A DNA stretch of 64,000 nucleotides, taken from NCBI GenBank assembly GCA_030433005.1, contig JAUILQ010000016.1, positions 1-64,000 on the forward strand, in the 5' to 3' direction. The notes under the pieces are model-generated. The model did no database searches. It worked only from the letters and a program-made list of their open reading frames with translations, and was not told the DNA's origin. Position numbers and translations under genes: made by a program. This stretch comes from Alphaproteobacteria bacterium. GTDB taxonomy: Bacteria; Pseudomonadota; Alphaproteobacteria; Kiloniellales; DSM-21159. Position 1 is the stretch's first letter; each line of letters starts with the position of its first letter. Of this stretch, positions 1-9,189 are shown piece after piece.

Positions 1-409
1 CCGAGGCGCCCCTTCCTCCATTCGACTTTCCGGAAGCGCGGCCGCCGGCCGGGCCGCGACGGTCGTCGCGCGCGCCGGTCCCTGGGGCCGGCGCGTTCCG
101 CGTGCGGGCCGGTGCCGCAGGCCGCGGGCGGAAGGCGGCGTCCCGCGATCGCGGCACACGTGCATACACGACGGACACCTTCCCGGGCCCACGCCCTGCG
201 AAGAAGGCCAGGAAATCTTGGGCTGCACGATTGACTGCCGGGTCGGACGGATGCCAGCCTCCAATCTGGTATACCAACCGTCGCGACGGGAGGATGCCGC
301 AGCACGGCCCGAAGATGGGCTCGCCGGGGAGGGACCCCGGCAGGGTCGCTTCGAGAGCCTTACAAGAAACAACGTCCCGAACAGGGACGGCCACGGGAGG
401 AACAACCAG
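1..409. other. Non-coding stretch upstream of tctC
   Basis: No convincing gene is seen here; the open frames that cross it have no start signal or family resemblance. It holds the upstream control region of the tct operon, including a short perfect palindrome (annotated separately) and a GGGAGGA-type ribosome binding site about 10 bases before the tctC start. A TTGACT hexamer lies at 231-236 but has no properly spaced -10 box. Confidence 0.5.
267..276. promoter_or_regulatory. Candidate GntR/FadR-type operator
   Basis: The perfect 10-bp palindrome TGGTATACCA lies about 135 bp before tctC. Palindromes of the form TGGT-N2-ACCA are typical operators of FadR-subfamily GntR regulators, which often control transporters for organic acids. 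No GntR gene is present in the window, so the regulator would be encoded elsewhere. The motif is seen directly; its function is inferred. Confidence 0.4.
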
Positions 410-1381
410 ATGATCCGACTCTCAGGAGTCCTTCGCGCCGGCGTCGCCGCGCTCGCCTTCACGGCCCTGGCCGGCAGCGCCGGCGCCGCCGACTATCCGG
501 ACCGGCCGATCACCATCATCGCGCCCTATCCGGCCGGCGGCGGCACTGACATGGTCTCGCGCTCGCTGGCCGCGGTGCTGCAGGAGGAGCTCGGCGTCCC
601 GGTCAACGTCGTCAACCGCGGCGGCGGCGCCGGGGTGCCCGGCAGCCAGGCCATCGCCCGCGCCGAGCCCGACGGCTACACCATCGGCCTGGTCGCCAGC
701 GACGTCAGCCTCTATCAGCCGCAGGGCCTGTCCGACCTAACCTACGAGGACTACACCGCGATCGGCCAGACCAACGCCCTGGCCTCTGGCGTCACGGTGC
801 GCGCCGACAGCGAGTACGAGACCATGGCCGACCTGGTCGCGGCGATCGAGGCCAACCCCGGCGAGCTCAAGGGCACCGGCGCGGCGCCGGGCGTCAACTG
901 GCACGTCGCCTTCGTCGGCCTGATGCTCGACCTCGGCCTCGATCCGAAGAGCGTGATCTGGGTCCCGACCCAGGGCGGCACCGCCGGCCAGCTCGACGTC
1001 GCCGCCGGCAACTCGACCTTCGCCACGGCCTCCCTGGCCGAGGCGCGCGCGCTCGTCGAGGCGGGCGAGCTGCGCCCGCTGGCGGTGATGACCGATGAGC
1101 GGCTGAAGACCTTCCCCGAGGTGCCGACGCTGGGCGAGGCGATCGACAGCGACTGGACCTTCGCGCTCTGGCACGGGCTGGTCGGTCCCAAGGGCCTGCC
1201 GGAGGAGGTCACCAGCGTGCTGGTCCCGGCCGTCGAGAAGGCGGTCCAGGATCCCGCCTTCCGCAAGCCGCTGGAGGACCGCGGCTTCACCCTGGTCTGG
1301 CGCGGCCCCGAGCAGTTCCGCCAGCACATGGCCCAGGACCTCGAGAAGATGCGCGAGGTGCTCGGCGCGCTCGAGCAGTAG
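410..1381 (+). CDS. tctC: Tripartite tricarboxylate transporter substrate-binding protein (TctC family)
   Basis: Periplasmic solute-binding protein of a TTT-type transporter; it captures a carboxylate-like substrate and delivers it to TctA/TctB. The 323-residue product starts with a clear Sec signal peptide (MIRLSGVLRAG followed by a hydrophobic stretch ending GAA). The family start of the mature protein follows (YPDRPITIIAPYPAGGGTD), and then the conserved GGGAG-P region. The start at 410 was chosen over an upstream frame extension because it has a good ribosome binding site (GGGAGG) and opens directly on the signal peptide. The tctB and tctA genes follow on the same strand. The substrate cannot be read from sequence; this family is highly expanded in proteobacteria. 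Confidence 0.93.
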   Translation: MIRLSGVLRAGVAALAFTALAGSAGAADYPDRPITIIAPYPAGGGTDMVSRSLAAVLQEELGVPVNVVNRGGGAGVPGSQAIARAEPDGYTIGLVASDVSLYQPQGLSDLTYEDYTAIGQTNALASGVTVRADSEYETMADLVAAIEANPGELKGTGAAPGVNWHVAFVGLMLDLGLDPKSVIWVPTQGGTAGQLDVAAGNSTFATASLAEARALVEAGELRPLAVMTDERLKTFPEVPTLGEAIDSDWTFALWHGLVGPKGLPEEVTSVLVPAVEKAVQDPAFRKPLEDRGFTLVWRGPEQFRQHMAQDLEKMREVLGALEQ

Positions 1382-1424
1382 GAACCGCGGCAGGACGGGC
1401 GGCGACCAGCGGCGGGCGGCGGCG

Positions 1425-1931
1425 ATGCGCGTCGGAGACCTCGGCCTGGGAGCGGGGCTGGTGCCGCTCGCCCTGGCGGTGCTGTGGTACAGCCGCGGCT
1501 TTCCCCGGATCGAGGGACAGTTCTACGGGCCGGGGTTCTTTCCGGGCATCGTCGCCGCGGCCCTGGCGGTCTGCGGTCTGCTGCTGGCCGCCCGGGGCCT
1601 GCGCGAGCGGGCCCGCGGCGCGGCGCCCGGCGCGCCCGACGGGGACGAGCCCGACGGGGACGAGACCGCGCCGGTCGCCCCGGCGACGCGGCGGGGCCTG
1701 GTCAGCGTGGCGCTGGCCTTCGCGGCGACGCTGGCCTTCCTGTTCGCCGGCGGCACCCTCGGCTTTCACCTGCTGACCTTCGCGACGCTGCTGGTCTTCT
1801 ATCTCTGGCTGCGCCAGGGTCCGCTCTGGTCGCTCGGCCTCGCGGCCGGCCTGACCCTCGCCTTCGACCTGCTGTTCCGCATGATGCTCAAGGTGCCGCT
1901 GCCGCTCGGCCCGCTGGCCGGCGTGATCTGA
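1425..1931 (+). CDS. tctB: Tripartite tricarboxylate transporter small membrane subunit (TctB family)
   Basis: Small membrane subunit of the TTT transporter, 168 residues with about four hydrophobic segments (residues 5-20, 35-50, 85-120 and 130-150). The N-terminal motif with FPRIEGQFYGPGFFP is typical of TctB (family pattern FP...G.GPGFFP). A charged, acidic linker of about 25 residues (EPDGDETAP region) separates the two membrane pairs. The gene lies 43 bp after tctC and 18 bp before tctA, consistent with one operon. The small subunit is poorly conserved; the call rests on length, hydrophobicity, the FP motif and position. Confidence 0.88.
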   Translation: MRVGDLGLGAGLVPLALAVLWYSRGFPRIEGQFYGPGFFPGIVAAALAVCGLLLAARGLRERARGAAPGAPDGDEPDGDETAPVAPATRRGLVSVALAFAATLAFLFAGGTLGFHLLTFATLLVFYLWLRQGPLWSLGLAAGLTLAFDLLFRMMLKVPLPLGPLAGVI

Positions 1932-1949
1932 GCGGCGCGAGCTGACGCG

Positions 1950-3446
1950 ATGGACAGCTTTCTCGCCGCCCTGACGCTGGTCGCAGAGCCGAACACGCTG
2001 ATCAGCCTGCTGCTGGCCAGCCTGTTCGGGCTGACCGTGGGCGCGCTGCCCGGCCTGACCGCGACCATGGCGGTCGCCCTGCTGATCCCGATCACCTTCT
2101 TCCTGAGCCCGCTGGCGGCGATCGCGACCGTCGTCTCGGCCGCCGCGATGGCGATCTTCGCCGGCGACATCCCCGGCGCCCTGCTGCGCATGCCGGGCAC
2201 CCCGGCCTCGGCCGCCTACTGCGACGAGGCCTACGCCATGACCCGGCGCGGCGACGCCGGGTTGGCACTCGGCATCAACGCCCTGGGCAGCGCCTTCGGC
2301 GGCATCTTCGGCACGATCATCCTGATGTTCGGCGCCCAGCTGCTGGCCCAGTTCGCGCTCGGCTTCAGCAGCTTCGAGTTCTTCTGGCTGGCCTGCCTGG
2401 GGCTCAGCTCGGCGGTGCTGGTCAGCGGCCGCGACCGGATCAAGGGCGCGATCTCGCTGCTGGTCGGCGTGCTGATCGCGACCATCGGCATCGACTACAC
2501 GACCGGCCATCCGCGCTTCACCTTCGGGGTCGCCGACCTCTACGACGGCATCAGCTTCATCCCGGCGCTGATCGGCATGTTCGCGCTGGCCGAGATCCTG
2601 CGCACACTGCTACGCGGCGACAGCGCGACCGGGCGCTTCGACGCGCGCTCCGGCTCGGTCGGGCGCCGCGCGCTCGGCGAGATGCTCGGCAACTGGCGGC
2701 ACGCCCTGCGCGGCAGCGCGCTGGGCACGGCCATCGGCGCGCTGCCGGGGGCGGGCGCCGACATCGCCTCCTGGATCTCCTTCGCCGTCGCCAAGCGCTT
2801 CTCGCGCCATCCCGAGCGCTGGGGCAAAGGCAACGCCGAAGGCATCGTCGCCGGCAGCTCCGCCAACAACGCCGCGCTCAGCGCCGCCTGGATCCCCGCC
2901 CTGGTCTTCGCGATCCCCGGCGACACCATCACGGCGATCGCGATCGGCGTGCTCTACCTCAAGGGCCTCAATCCCGGGCCGACGGTGTTCATCTACAACG
3001 CCGACCTGGTCTATGCCGTGTTCCTCTGCTTCCTGCTCGCCAACATCCTGCTGCTGCCCTTCGGCTTCCTGGCGATCCGCGCGGCCGGCCTGCTGCTGCG
3101 CATTCCGCGCCAGCTGCTGATGCCGGCGCTGCTGGTGCTGGCGATCGTCGGCTCCTATGCCATCGAGAACAGCACCTTCGGCATCGGCGTCATGCTGGCG
3201 CTCGGGCTGCTCGCCTACTTCATGGAGGAGAACGGCTTTCCGATCGCGCCGACGGTGCTGGGCATCGTGCTGGGCGAGCTGGTCGAGCAGCACCTGATGC
3301 AGGCCCTGGTCAGCACCCAGGGCGACGTGCTCGGGCTGTTCGAGCGGCCGATCGCCGGCGTGCTCGGCGTCGCGACGCTGGCGATCTGGATCCTGCCGCT
3401 GGCGTTCGGCCTGCTGCGGCGCCGACGCCGGGCGGCGGCGCGCTAG
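1950..3446 (+). CDS. tctA: Tripartite tricarboxylate transporter permease (TctA family)
   Basis: Large permease subunit of the TTT transporter, 498 residues, the usual family length, with about 11-12 transmembrane helices. The family signature is near the N-terminus (GLTVGALPGLTATMAVALL, residues about 26-44), and a second conserved ALPGAGADIASWISFA-type block lies at about 264-280. The protein ends in a basic tail (LLRRRRRAAAR), as expected for a cytoplasmic C-terminus. It uses the cation gradient to import substrate bound by TctC. The start at 1950 lies 18 bp after tctB, and no terminator is visible between them. Confidence 0.95.
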   Translation: MDSFLAALTLVAEPNTLISLLLASLFGLTVGALPGLTATMAVALLIPITFFLSPLAAIATVVSAAAMAIFAGDIPGALLRMPGTPASAAYCDEAYAMTRRGDAGLALGINALGSAFGGIFGTIILMFGAQLLAQFALGFSSFEFFWLACLGLSSAVLVSGRDRIKGAISLLVGVLIATIGIDYTTGHPRFTFGVADLYDGISFIPALIGMFALAEILRTLLRGDSATGRFDARSGSVGRRALGEMLGNWRHALRGSALGTAIGALPGAGADIASWISFAVAKRFSRHPERWGKGNAEGIVAGSSANNAALSAAWIPALVFAIPGDTITAIAIGVLYLKGLNPGPTVFIYNADLVYAVFLCFLLANILLLPFGFLAIRAAGLLLRIPRQLLMPALLVLAIVGSYAIENSTFGIGVMLALGLLAYFMEENGFPIAPTVLGIVLGELVEQHLMQALVSTQGDVLGLFERPIAGVLGVATLAIWILPLAFGLLRRRRRAAAR

Positions 3447-3586
3447 CCCGGATTTCTCGAGCGGGGCGCCATCGCCGCTCGCGCGGAACCGGCACCGGCC
3501 GGTTCAGGCGCTGCGCCTGAGACCGACCTTCGCGGCCGGGCGTGCTCGGCGGGTTCGCCCCCCGGTGCCGTGCCGGCGCCCGACGG

Positions 3587-6500
3587 CTACCAGACGAAGC
3601 GCAGGTCGACCATGCCGGCATGGCCGGTCGCACGGCTGCTGGCGGTCAGTCGGTAGCGGGCGCCGAAGGTGAGCCCGGGCGCCAGCGCAACGTTGATACC
3701 GGCGCCGACGTCCACCGCGTCGCGGCCGGGCGGCGCCGCCCGCACCGCGAAGGCGGCGCCGCCGAGCGCGACCTCGCTGCTCGCTGCCTCGTCCAGCAGC
3801 TCGCGGCTCCAGCCGAGCGACAGGCTCCCGGCGAGGCGCTGGCCGGCGTAGCCGAGCGTGGCGCCGAGCCGGCTGCGCAGCCAGGTGCGCCCGCCGGCGG
3901 CGATCTCCAGATTGCTACCGCCGCCGTCGGCTTCGGTGAAGCCCGCGCGGTGCAGATGGCCGAAGGCGACGCCGGCCCCGGGTTCGAGGGTCAAGCCGCC
4001 GCCCAGCGCCAGGGGCCGGCCGAGCGAGGCGGCGCCGGCCAGTCCCCAGCCGCCGGTCTCGCCCTCCGGGTCCGCCGAAAAGCCGCCGATGCGGAGCGCG
4101 CGCTCGCTGTCGTAGTCGTCGAGGCTGGCGAGCAGCTGGGCCGCCAGCCTGAAGCCGCCGACCTCCCGTGCGCCGTAGAGCGCGACGAAGCTGCTGGTTA
4201 CCGTGCCGCGGCCATCGTCCGCCGAGACCTCGGACTCGGTCTGGCCGACTGCGAAGCCGAGCCGGAGGCCCGCCGGCAGCAGGCGGTCGGCGCCGATCGC
4301 CAGGCCGCGGTGCCGGCTGTCGTAGCCGGGCAGGCCCTCGGCGGGCCGCTGCTCCGCGCTGGCGCCCAGCAGCTGTGCCCAAGCCACGTCGCGCTGCGGC
4401 GGCGGCGGCGCGGCCGTGGCGTCGCCGGCCGTGGCGTCGCCGGCCGTTGTGTCGAGGGTCGCGGACTCGACGTCTCGCTGGGGCGCTGCCGCGGCTGGGC
4501 GCGGCTCGGTGGCGACGAGGCGCTGCGCCATGCACGCGGCCAGCAGCGACTGGGTCAACCTCTGCCCAGCCGCGGCGCCGTCGAGCACTTCGGCGTGGAC
4601 CCGTCCGGACAGTGCCTCGAGCGCCGTCGGGATCGCCTCTGCCTGGAGCGGCGCCAGCGCGGGGAAGAGGTCGCCGGCTGCGCCTTGCGGGCGCACGCCG
4701 GCGGCCGGGCGGATCGCCTCCAGCGCCGTGGCGACCGCCGGCTGGTTGCCGCCGAGCGCGATGCCGAGCGGTGCCAGCGCCTCGTAGGAGGCGGGCGTCA
4801 CGACCAGGTCGATCGACCGGGCGTCGTAGACGAGGTCGAAGCGGGTGCCCTTCGGCAGTCCGTGCGCCGGCTGCTCCAGTCGCTCGAACGACCCGGCGAT
4901 GCCGCCCTGGGCCGCGACGACGCTGTCGAAGCTCTGGCCGAGCGCCGGCGTGAAGTCGTTGCCGGCGGGTGCCGAGATGTCGCGCAGGCGGACCGCGAGG
5001 CTGCCGCCGGCGGTGAAGTCGCTGCCGGCGCCGAGCACGAGGACGCGGTCGTAGCCGCCGGCGCCGCCGCTCGCGGAGGGGCCGTCGACTTCGATCTCCA
5101 GCTCGGCGTCGGCCTGGAGCGCGAGCGGGGCCAGGAAGACCAGCGTGCCGGGCGAGCTGCCGGGGCTGAGGCGGCCGGCCACCGTGGCGCGGTTGCCGAC
5201 CAGCCCGCCGCCCGAGAGCGTGCCGCCGGGCCCGACCGACAGCGCGCCGCCCGAGAGCAGGCCGTCGACGGCCAGCCTGCCGGCGCGCACCGTCACGCCG
5301 CCGGCAAAGCCGACCGGCGCGGCGACGGTCAGCGTGCCGCTGCCGTCCTTGACCAGGGCCGCGTCGCTGTCGATGCGGCCGGAGAGCGCGACGTCGTCGC
5401 TGCGGTCGAAGCGGATCTCGCTCGGCAGCGCCCAGGGGAAGACGGCGGAGTACCAGCCGACGCCCTGGTACTCGACGCCCTCCTGCTGAAGCCCGGCGCC
5501 CAGGTCCGGCGTGAAGAGGTGCCGGCCGTTGACGGTGTCGTGGAAGCGGAACACCGGGTCGCTGCCCAGGACCTGCGAGTCGAAGGCGCCGAAGGCGCGG
5601 CCCTCGGCCTGCCAGGCGCCGTCGGCCGCCAACGCCTTCTGCTCGTCCTCGGCGAGGGTGTAGATGCGATCGCCGGTCGCGTCCTCGCGGTAGGCCTGGA
5701 CGTCGCTGACGCCGGGGCGTGCGGTCTCGTTGGCGAAGTCCACGCCCTCGGCCGTGGCACCGCCGCCGACCAGGGCCGCGACGTCGTTGGTGCTGGTCGT
5801 CAGGCGCCCGGCGCCCCCGGTCTCGCGCACCCGGAAGACGACCGGCAGGTCGTCGTCCAGGTCGTAGTCGCGCCAATCCCTGGAGGCCCAGCTGACGGTC
5901 CCCAGCGAATCCAGGCTGAGGTAGATCCGGAAGGTCTGCGGCAGCGCCGGCCTGGTGTAGGTCGTGCCGGCCTGCGGCGTGCGGCCGGGGCCTCCGGGGT
6001 TGTAGAGGTCGCTGTAACCCTCGACGCCGGACGTCGGGATCTCGACGGACTGCAGCAGGCGGATCGCCGCCTCGTCGCCCTTGAGGACGATGTCGAAGTA
6101 GTTGTCGTGGTCCTCGACGTAGTAGGCCCGCTCCGGCTCGCCCTCGACCGGCGCGCCGACCTCGGCGAGGCCGACGACCTCGAGCGTGCCGACGCCCAGG
6201 TCGTAGGTCTTGCCTGCCTCGTCGATCACGACCGCCTCGCCCTCGGCGTCGGTCGCGTGCAGGCGGAAGAAGGTGGCGAAGTCGGTCGGCAGCAGGCCGC
6301 TCACGCCATCCGGTGAGAAGCCGCCGGAGGTGAAGAGGCGCAGGCGGTACTCGGCGTCGCCGCCGTAGAGCGCCCGGGCGTCGTTCGGGAAGGCGTTGGC
6401 GAGGGCGGCCGGCGCGAAGTCGCCGACCGGCGAAAAGCGGCTGAGCTTGGCGCCGACCAGCGAGGGGCCGACGAGGTAGGGATTGCTGCTCGCCTGGCTC

Positions 6501-7135
6501 AGACCGACGACGGAGACCGGGCCGTCGGGGCCGATCGCCATGATCGGCGAGGCGCCGGTGACGAAGGAGACCTCGACGGGGTAGACGGCGCCAGGCTCGC
6601 CGGGCCTCAGGCGATTGCCGAACTGGCCGAAGACGACGATGACGTGGCGCTCGTTGTGGTCGTAGTTCGGGTTCAGCGAGGCCACGGTCGGGGTGACGAC
6701 CTCGCCGGTGTTGAGCCGAATCGCGATGTTGTCGGGCTTGACCGAGCTCGGCAACAGCGGCCAGCTGACCTCGATCGGCATGGCGTCGCCGTAGAGCGGC
6801 GAGCCGCCGAAGCCGGCGGCGGCGATGCCGAGCGGGCTCGCCGCCGAGGTCAGGTTGCGCAGGGGCGGCAGCGGGTCGAGTCCGGCCCAATCGAGGTTGA
6901 CGCCGGCGCCGGCGGCGACGGCCAGCGCCAGGTCGTTGGCCGAGTTCAGGCCGGGGATGCCCATGATCCCCTCGAAGCCGTAGCCGGCAGCCAGGATCTC
7001 GGGCTGGGCGCTCCAGAGGTCGGCGTTGATGACGACGTCGCGCTGAAGCTGCGTGTAGGCCGGCGTCTGCGCCGTGGCCTCGAGCGGTAGCGTCGCCAGC
7101 GCGGCGAGCACCCAGCGTCTCGCACGTCCCGTCAC
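3587..7135 (-). CDS. Autotransporter outer-membrane beta-barrel protein
   Basis: Type V secreted protein of about 1182 residues. A GTG start at 7135 is preferred because a GGGGGAG ribosome binding site precedes it and the product opens with a signal peptide (MTGRARRWVLAALATL...TAQ); the frame extends to 7195 without such signals. Residues about 25-480 form an uncharacterised passenger. At about 500-560 there is a segment resembling DUF5648 (VFRFHDTVNGRHLFT). Then come Gly/Ser-rich passenger repeats (GSGTLTVAAP, LSPGSSPGTL), and the last about 270 residues form the autotransporter barrel, ending in the aromatic C-terminus RFVW recognised by the BAM machinery. Substrate or adhesion role is unknown. 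It is convergent with the tct operon. Confidence 0.85.
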   Translation of the reverse strand: MTGRARRWVLAALATLPLEATAQTPAYTQLQRDVVINADLWSAQPEILAAGYGFEGIMGIPGLNSANDLALAVAAGAGVNLDWAGLDPLPPLRNLTSAASPLGIAAAGFGGSPLYGDAMPIEVSWPLLPSSVKPDNIAIRLNTGEVVTPTVASLNPNYDHNERHVIVVFGQFGNRLRPGEPGAVYPVEVSFVTGASPIMAIGPDGPVSVVGLSQASSNPYLVGPSLVGAKLSRFSPVGDFAPAALANAFPNDARALYGGDAEYRLRLFTSGGFSPDGVSGLLPTDFATFFRLHATDAEGEAVVIDEAGKTYDLGVGTLEVVGLAEVGAPVEGEPERAYYVEDHDNYFDIVLKGDEAAIRLLQSVEIPTSGVEGYSDLYNPGGPGRTPQAGTTYTRPALPQTFRIYLSLDSLGTVSWASRDWRDYDLDDDLPVVFRVRETGGAGRLTTSTNDVAALVGGGATAEGVDFANETARPGVSDVQAYREDATGDRIYTLAEDEQKALAADGAWQAEGRAFGAFDSQVLGSDPVFRFHDTVNGRHLFTPDLGAGLQQEGVEYQGVGWYSAVFPWALPSEIRFDRSDDVALSGRIDSDAALVKDGSGTLTVAAPVGFAGGVTVRAGRLAVDGLLSGGALSVGPGGTLSGGGLVGNRATVAGRLSPGSSPGTLVFLAPLALQADAELEIEVDGPSASGGAGGYDRVLVLGAGSDFTAGGSLAVRLRDISAPAGNDFTPALGQSFDSVVAAQGGIAGSFERLEQPAHGLPKGTRFDLVYDARSIDLVVTPASYEALAPLGIALGGNQPAVATALEAIRPAAGVRPQGAAGDLFPALAPLQAEAIPTALEALSGRVHAEVLDGAAAGQRLTQSLLAACMAQRLVATEPRPAAAAPQRDVESATLDTTAGDATAGDATAAPPPPQRDVAWAQLLGASAEQRPAEGLPGYDSRHRGLAIGADRLLPAGLRLGFAVGQTESEVSADDGRGTVTSSFVALYGAREVGGFRLAAQLLASLDDYDSERALRIGGFSADPEGETGGWGLAGAASLGRPLALGGGLTLEPGAGVAFGHLHRAGFTEADGGGSNLEIAAGGRTWLRSRLGATLGYAGQRLAGSLSLGWSRELLDEAASSEVALGGAAFAVRAAPPGRDAVDVGAGINVALAPGLTFGARYRLTASSRATGHAGMVDLRFVW

Positions 7136-7308
7136 GTAGCTCCCCCCGCGTCGCCGGGCGGCCGCCGCCGGGTGACACCGACGACAGGGCGGCAATCTGC
7201 CACGGGGCCCGGCGCCCGGTAAAGCGAGTCAAGCCGAAGCGGCGCCGGCCGCGCGTTCTCCGCTCGCGCGCCCCGAGGCGGGTCCGGCGGAGAGCGGCCG
7301 CCGCCGTC

Positions 7309-8214
7309 TCAGGCGCTGCGCTTGAGGCCGGGCTCCGCGGCCGGCCGGCCGAACAGCAGGTCGCCGGACGGCGAGCCGTCGGCGCGGCGCTGGCGCGCGA
7401 CGATCTCGAAGCCGTGGCGGCCGAGCAGGGCGACCAGCTTGCGGCCGCCCTTGCTGTCCGGCTTGGCTTCGACCTGGAGCTGGCGCAGGCCGGGGGCGGC
7501 CAGGGTGCGCTCGGCGCCGTCCAGGATGTCCAGGGTCATGCCCGGCACGTCGATCTTGATGTAGTCGGGCACGCGTCCGCCGAGCGCCTCGACGAAGGAG
7601 TCGAGCCGGTGGATCGGCGCCGGCTGCCCAGGCAGGTCGAGGGTGGACGCCTCTTTGTCCTTCTTGCGATCCTTGCGGGCTTCCTCGGCGCGCGCGGCGC
7701 CCATGAACGACGGCTCGCTGCGGAAGCTGAAGGAGCGCGCCGCGAGCCGCTGCGAGACCCGGACCGTGCCCAGGCGGTCCTCCGCGCCGAAGCCGGCGAG
7801 ATGGCAGTGCAGCCGCTCGCCCAGGCCGTTCAGCTCGCAGTTGGCGGTCAAGTTGTAGTAGTTGACCGCCGCCGGCTCGAAGGCCTGCACCGTCAGGTCG
7901 CCGCGCAGCGCGGCGTAGAGGCTGAGCGTGCCGATGTTGGCGCCGACGTCCCAGAACACGGAACCGGGCGCCATGGCGTCGATCCAGGCGAGGGTGTCCG
8001 GCTCCTTCGACAGCAGCCGGCGGGCCCGTTTGCAGCTGCCGCGGCCGTGGTTGAGGAAGTGCAGCGGCCCGTGCGGCGTGTCGACGGCGACCGGGCGGGC
8101 CAGCAGGGTCTCGGTCAGGTGGGCCCGCTCGGCGTCGGGCAGGCTCTCGAGCAGCCAGCGCGCCAGGCGCCGGCGGCTCCGCGAATCGAGCAGACGGATC
8201 GCTCTTCTGATCAC
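7309..8214 (-). CDS. FkbM-family SAM-dependent methyltransferase
   Basis: Probable O-methyltransferase, 301 residues. The SAM-binding motif I is visible as VFWDVGANIGTLSLY, followed by an acidic post-I segment (VQAFEPAAVNYYNL). The FkbM-typical block YIKIDVPGMTLDILDGAE comes about 130 residues later. The GTG start at 8214 is inferred from the family length, and the ribosome binding site (AGGAAGG) is further upstream than usual, so the start is uncertain. FkbM enzymes act on sugars, glycans or secondary metabolites; no clear partner is present to tell which. Confidence 0.8.
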   Translation of the reverse strand: MIRRAIRLLDSRSRRRLARWLLESLPDAERAHLTETLLARPVAVDTPHGPLHFLNHGRGSCKRARRLLSKEPDTLAWIDAMAPGSVFWDVGANIGTLSLYAALRGDLTVQAFEPAAVNYYNLTANCELNGLGERLHCHLAGFGAEDRLGTVRVSQRLAARSFSFRSEPSFMGAARAEEARKDRKKDKEASTLDLPGQPAPIHRLDSFVEALGGRVPDYIKIDVPGMTLDILDGAERTLAAPGLRQLQVEAKPDSKGGRKLVALLGRHGFEIVARQRRADGSPSGDLLFGRPAAEPGLKRSA

Positions 8215-8350
8215 GGGGTGTGGGGTCCTTCCTCTCGATCCGCCGGCCCTGCCGGTTGCCGGACGATTGCCGGACGATTGCCGGAGCGCTGCGCGCCGGC
8301 CGGCCGCGAAGCCTCGCGGCCGGCCGGCATCAGCCTGGGCGGGACGCGCG

Positions 8351-8782
8351 TCAGCGGCCCATCTGGTCGCGATACTCGGTGACCGTCGCGGCCGCGGACT
8401 CGTCCGACTGCACGACGTCGACGATGGCATTGTATTCGTCGACCGTCAGCCCCTCGTCGCGGACCGCGGCGGCCATCTGCTGCATCGCCTCGGTGCGCAG
8501 CTGCTGCTTGCGCTCGGCGTTCTCGGCGGCCTGGATGCGTCCGGCCCACTCCTGGTTCAGGCGCTCGACCGCCAGCGTCGCGGCGGCGAACGATTTGAGC
8601 TGAGCGTCGCTCGGCGCGGCCTGGGCCTGGGCGCTCTGGCCCTGGACGCTCTGGGCGCCCTGGTCGCTGCTTTGCGACAGGCCGCTGGCCAGCGTCGGGC
8701 CGGAGGCCGCGAGGAGCAGGGCGCCGACGGCGGTGGCGGCGAGCGCGGAACGGGCAAGCGCGGGACGGGATAGCAGGGTCAT
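8351..8782 (-). CDS. DUF4168 exported protein
   Basis: Predicted periplasmic protein of 143 residues. Residues 1-33 form a signal peptide (MTLLSRPALARSALAATAVG... ending LASG). Then comes a Gln/Ser-rich linker (SSDQGAQSVQGQSAQAQA) and a helical domain from about residue 60 with the DUF4168 pattern: LKSFAAATLAVERL near the start, and a C-terminal GLTVDEYNAIVDVVQSD. The start at 8782 has a GGAAGG ribosome binding site. Proteins of this family are abundant in alphaproteobacteria and have no known role. The gene stands alone. Confidence 0.8.
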   Translation of the reverse strand: MTLLSRPALARSALAATAVGALLLAASGPTLASGLSQSSDQGAQSVQGQSAQAQAAPSDAQLKSFAAATLAVERLNQEWAGRIQAAENAERKQQLRTEAMQQMAAAVRDEGLTVDEYNAIVDVVQSDESAAATVTEYRDQMGR

Positions 8783-9189
8783 CGGGTGGTCCTTCCGTGT
8801 CGGGGAATGACGGTGTCGGGGAATGACGGTGTCGGGGAGCGCAGCGACCGTCGGGCCGGCTGCGCCGGGACGGCCGAGGCCCTCCCTGGCTCCGTCCGGC
8901 GGTCGGCCGCCGCGACCGGCGAGCCCTAGACGATCGGCCCCGGACCGATCAACCCCGGGCGGATCGACCGCCGGAGCTCGTTGCACCCGCCGTGCGTCCG
9001 TCCGCCGTCTCGTCGCCCAGCAGGCGGGCGAACTGCGGCGAGGATCTGTCGGGAGCACGCCGATTCGAAGGGCGCCCGCGACGAAGCGACCCAGGGTTGC
9101 CGTCCCCGGTTCCTGGCGGCCCCTGGCCATCGGGCGCCCCATGACCGAGACTGGCGCGGCCGCCAAGCGAGCGAAGGAAGGAGCCGATC
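8783..9189. other. Intergenic region with short tandem repeat
   Basis: No gene is seen in these 407 bp. It separates divergent genes and so carries the promoters of both. At 8797-8838 a 16-bp unit (GTGTCGGGGAATGACG) is repeated twice and then partly a third time. A GAAGGAAGGAG-type ribosome binding site lies immediately before the amidohydrolase start at 9190. Confidence 0.5.

Noticed and set aside
3542-6316. A 924-codon plus-strand open frame opposite the autotransporter
   Set aside because: It is the antisense shadow of a real GC-rich gene; its product is repetitive Arg/Ala/Gly-rich sequence with no fold or family, and the opposite strand has an autotransporter with signal peptide and barrel.
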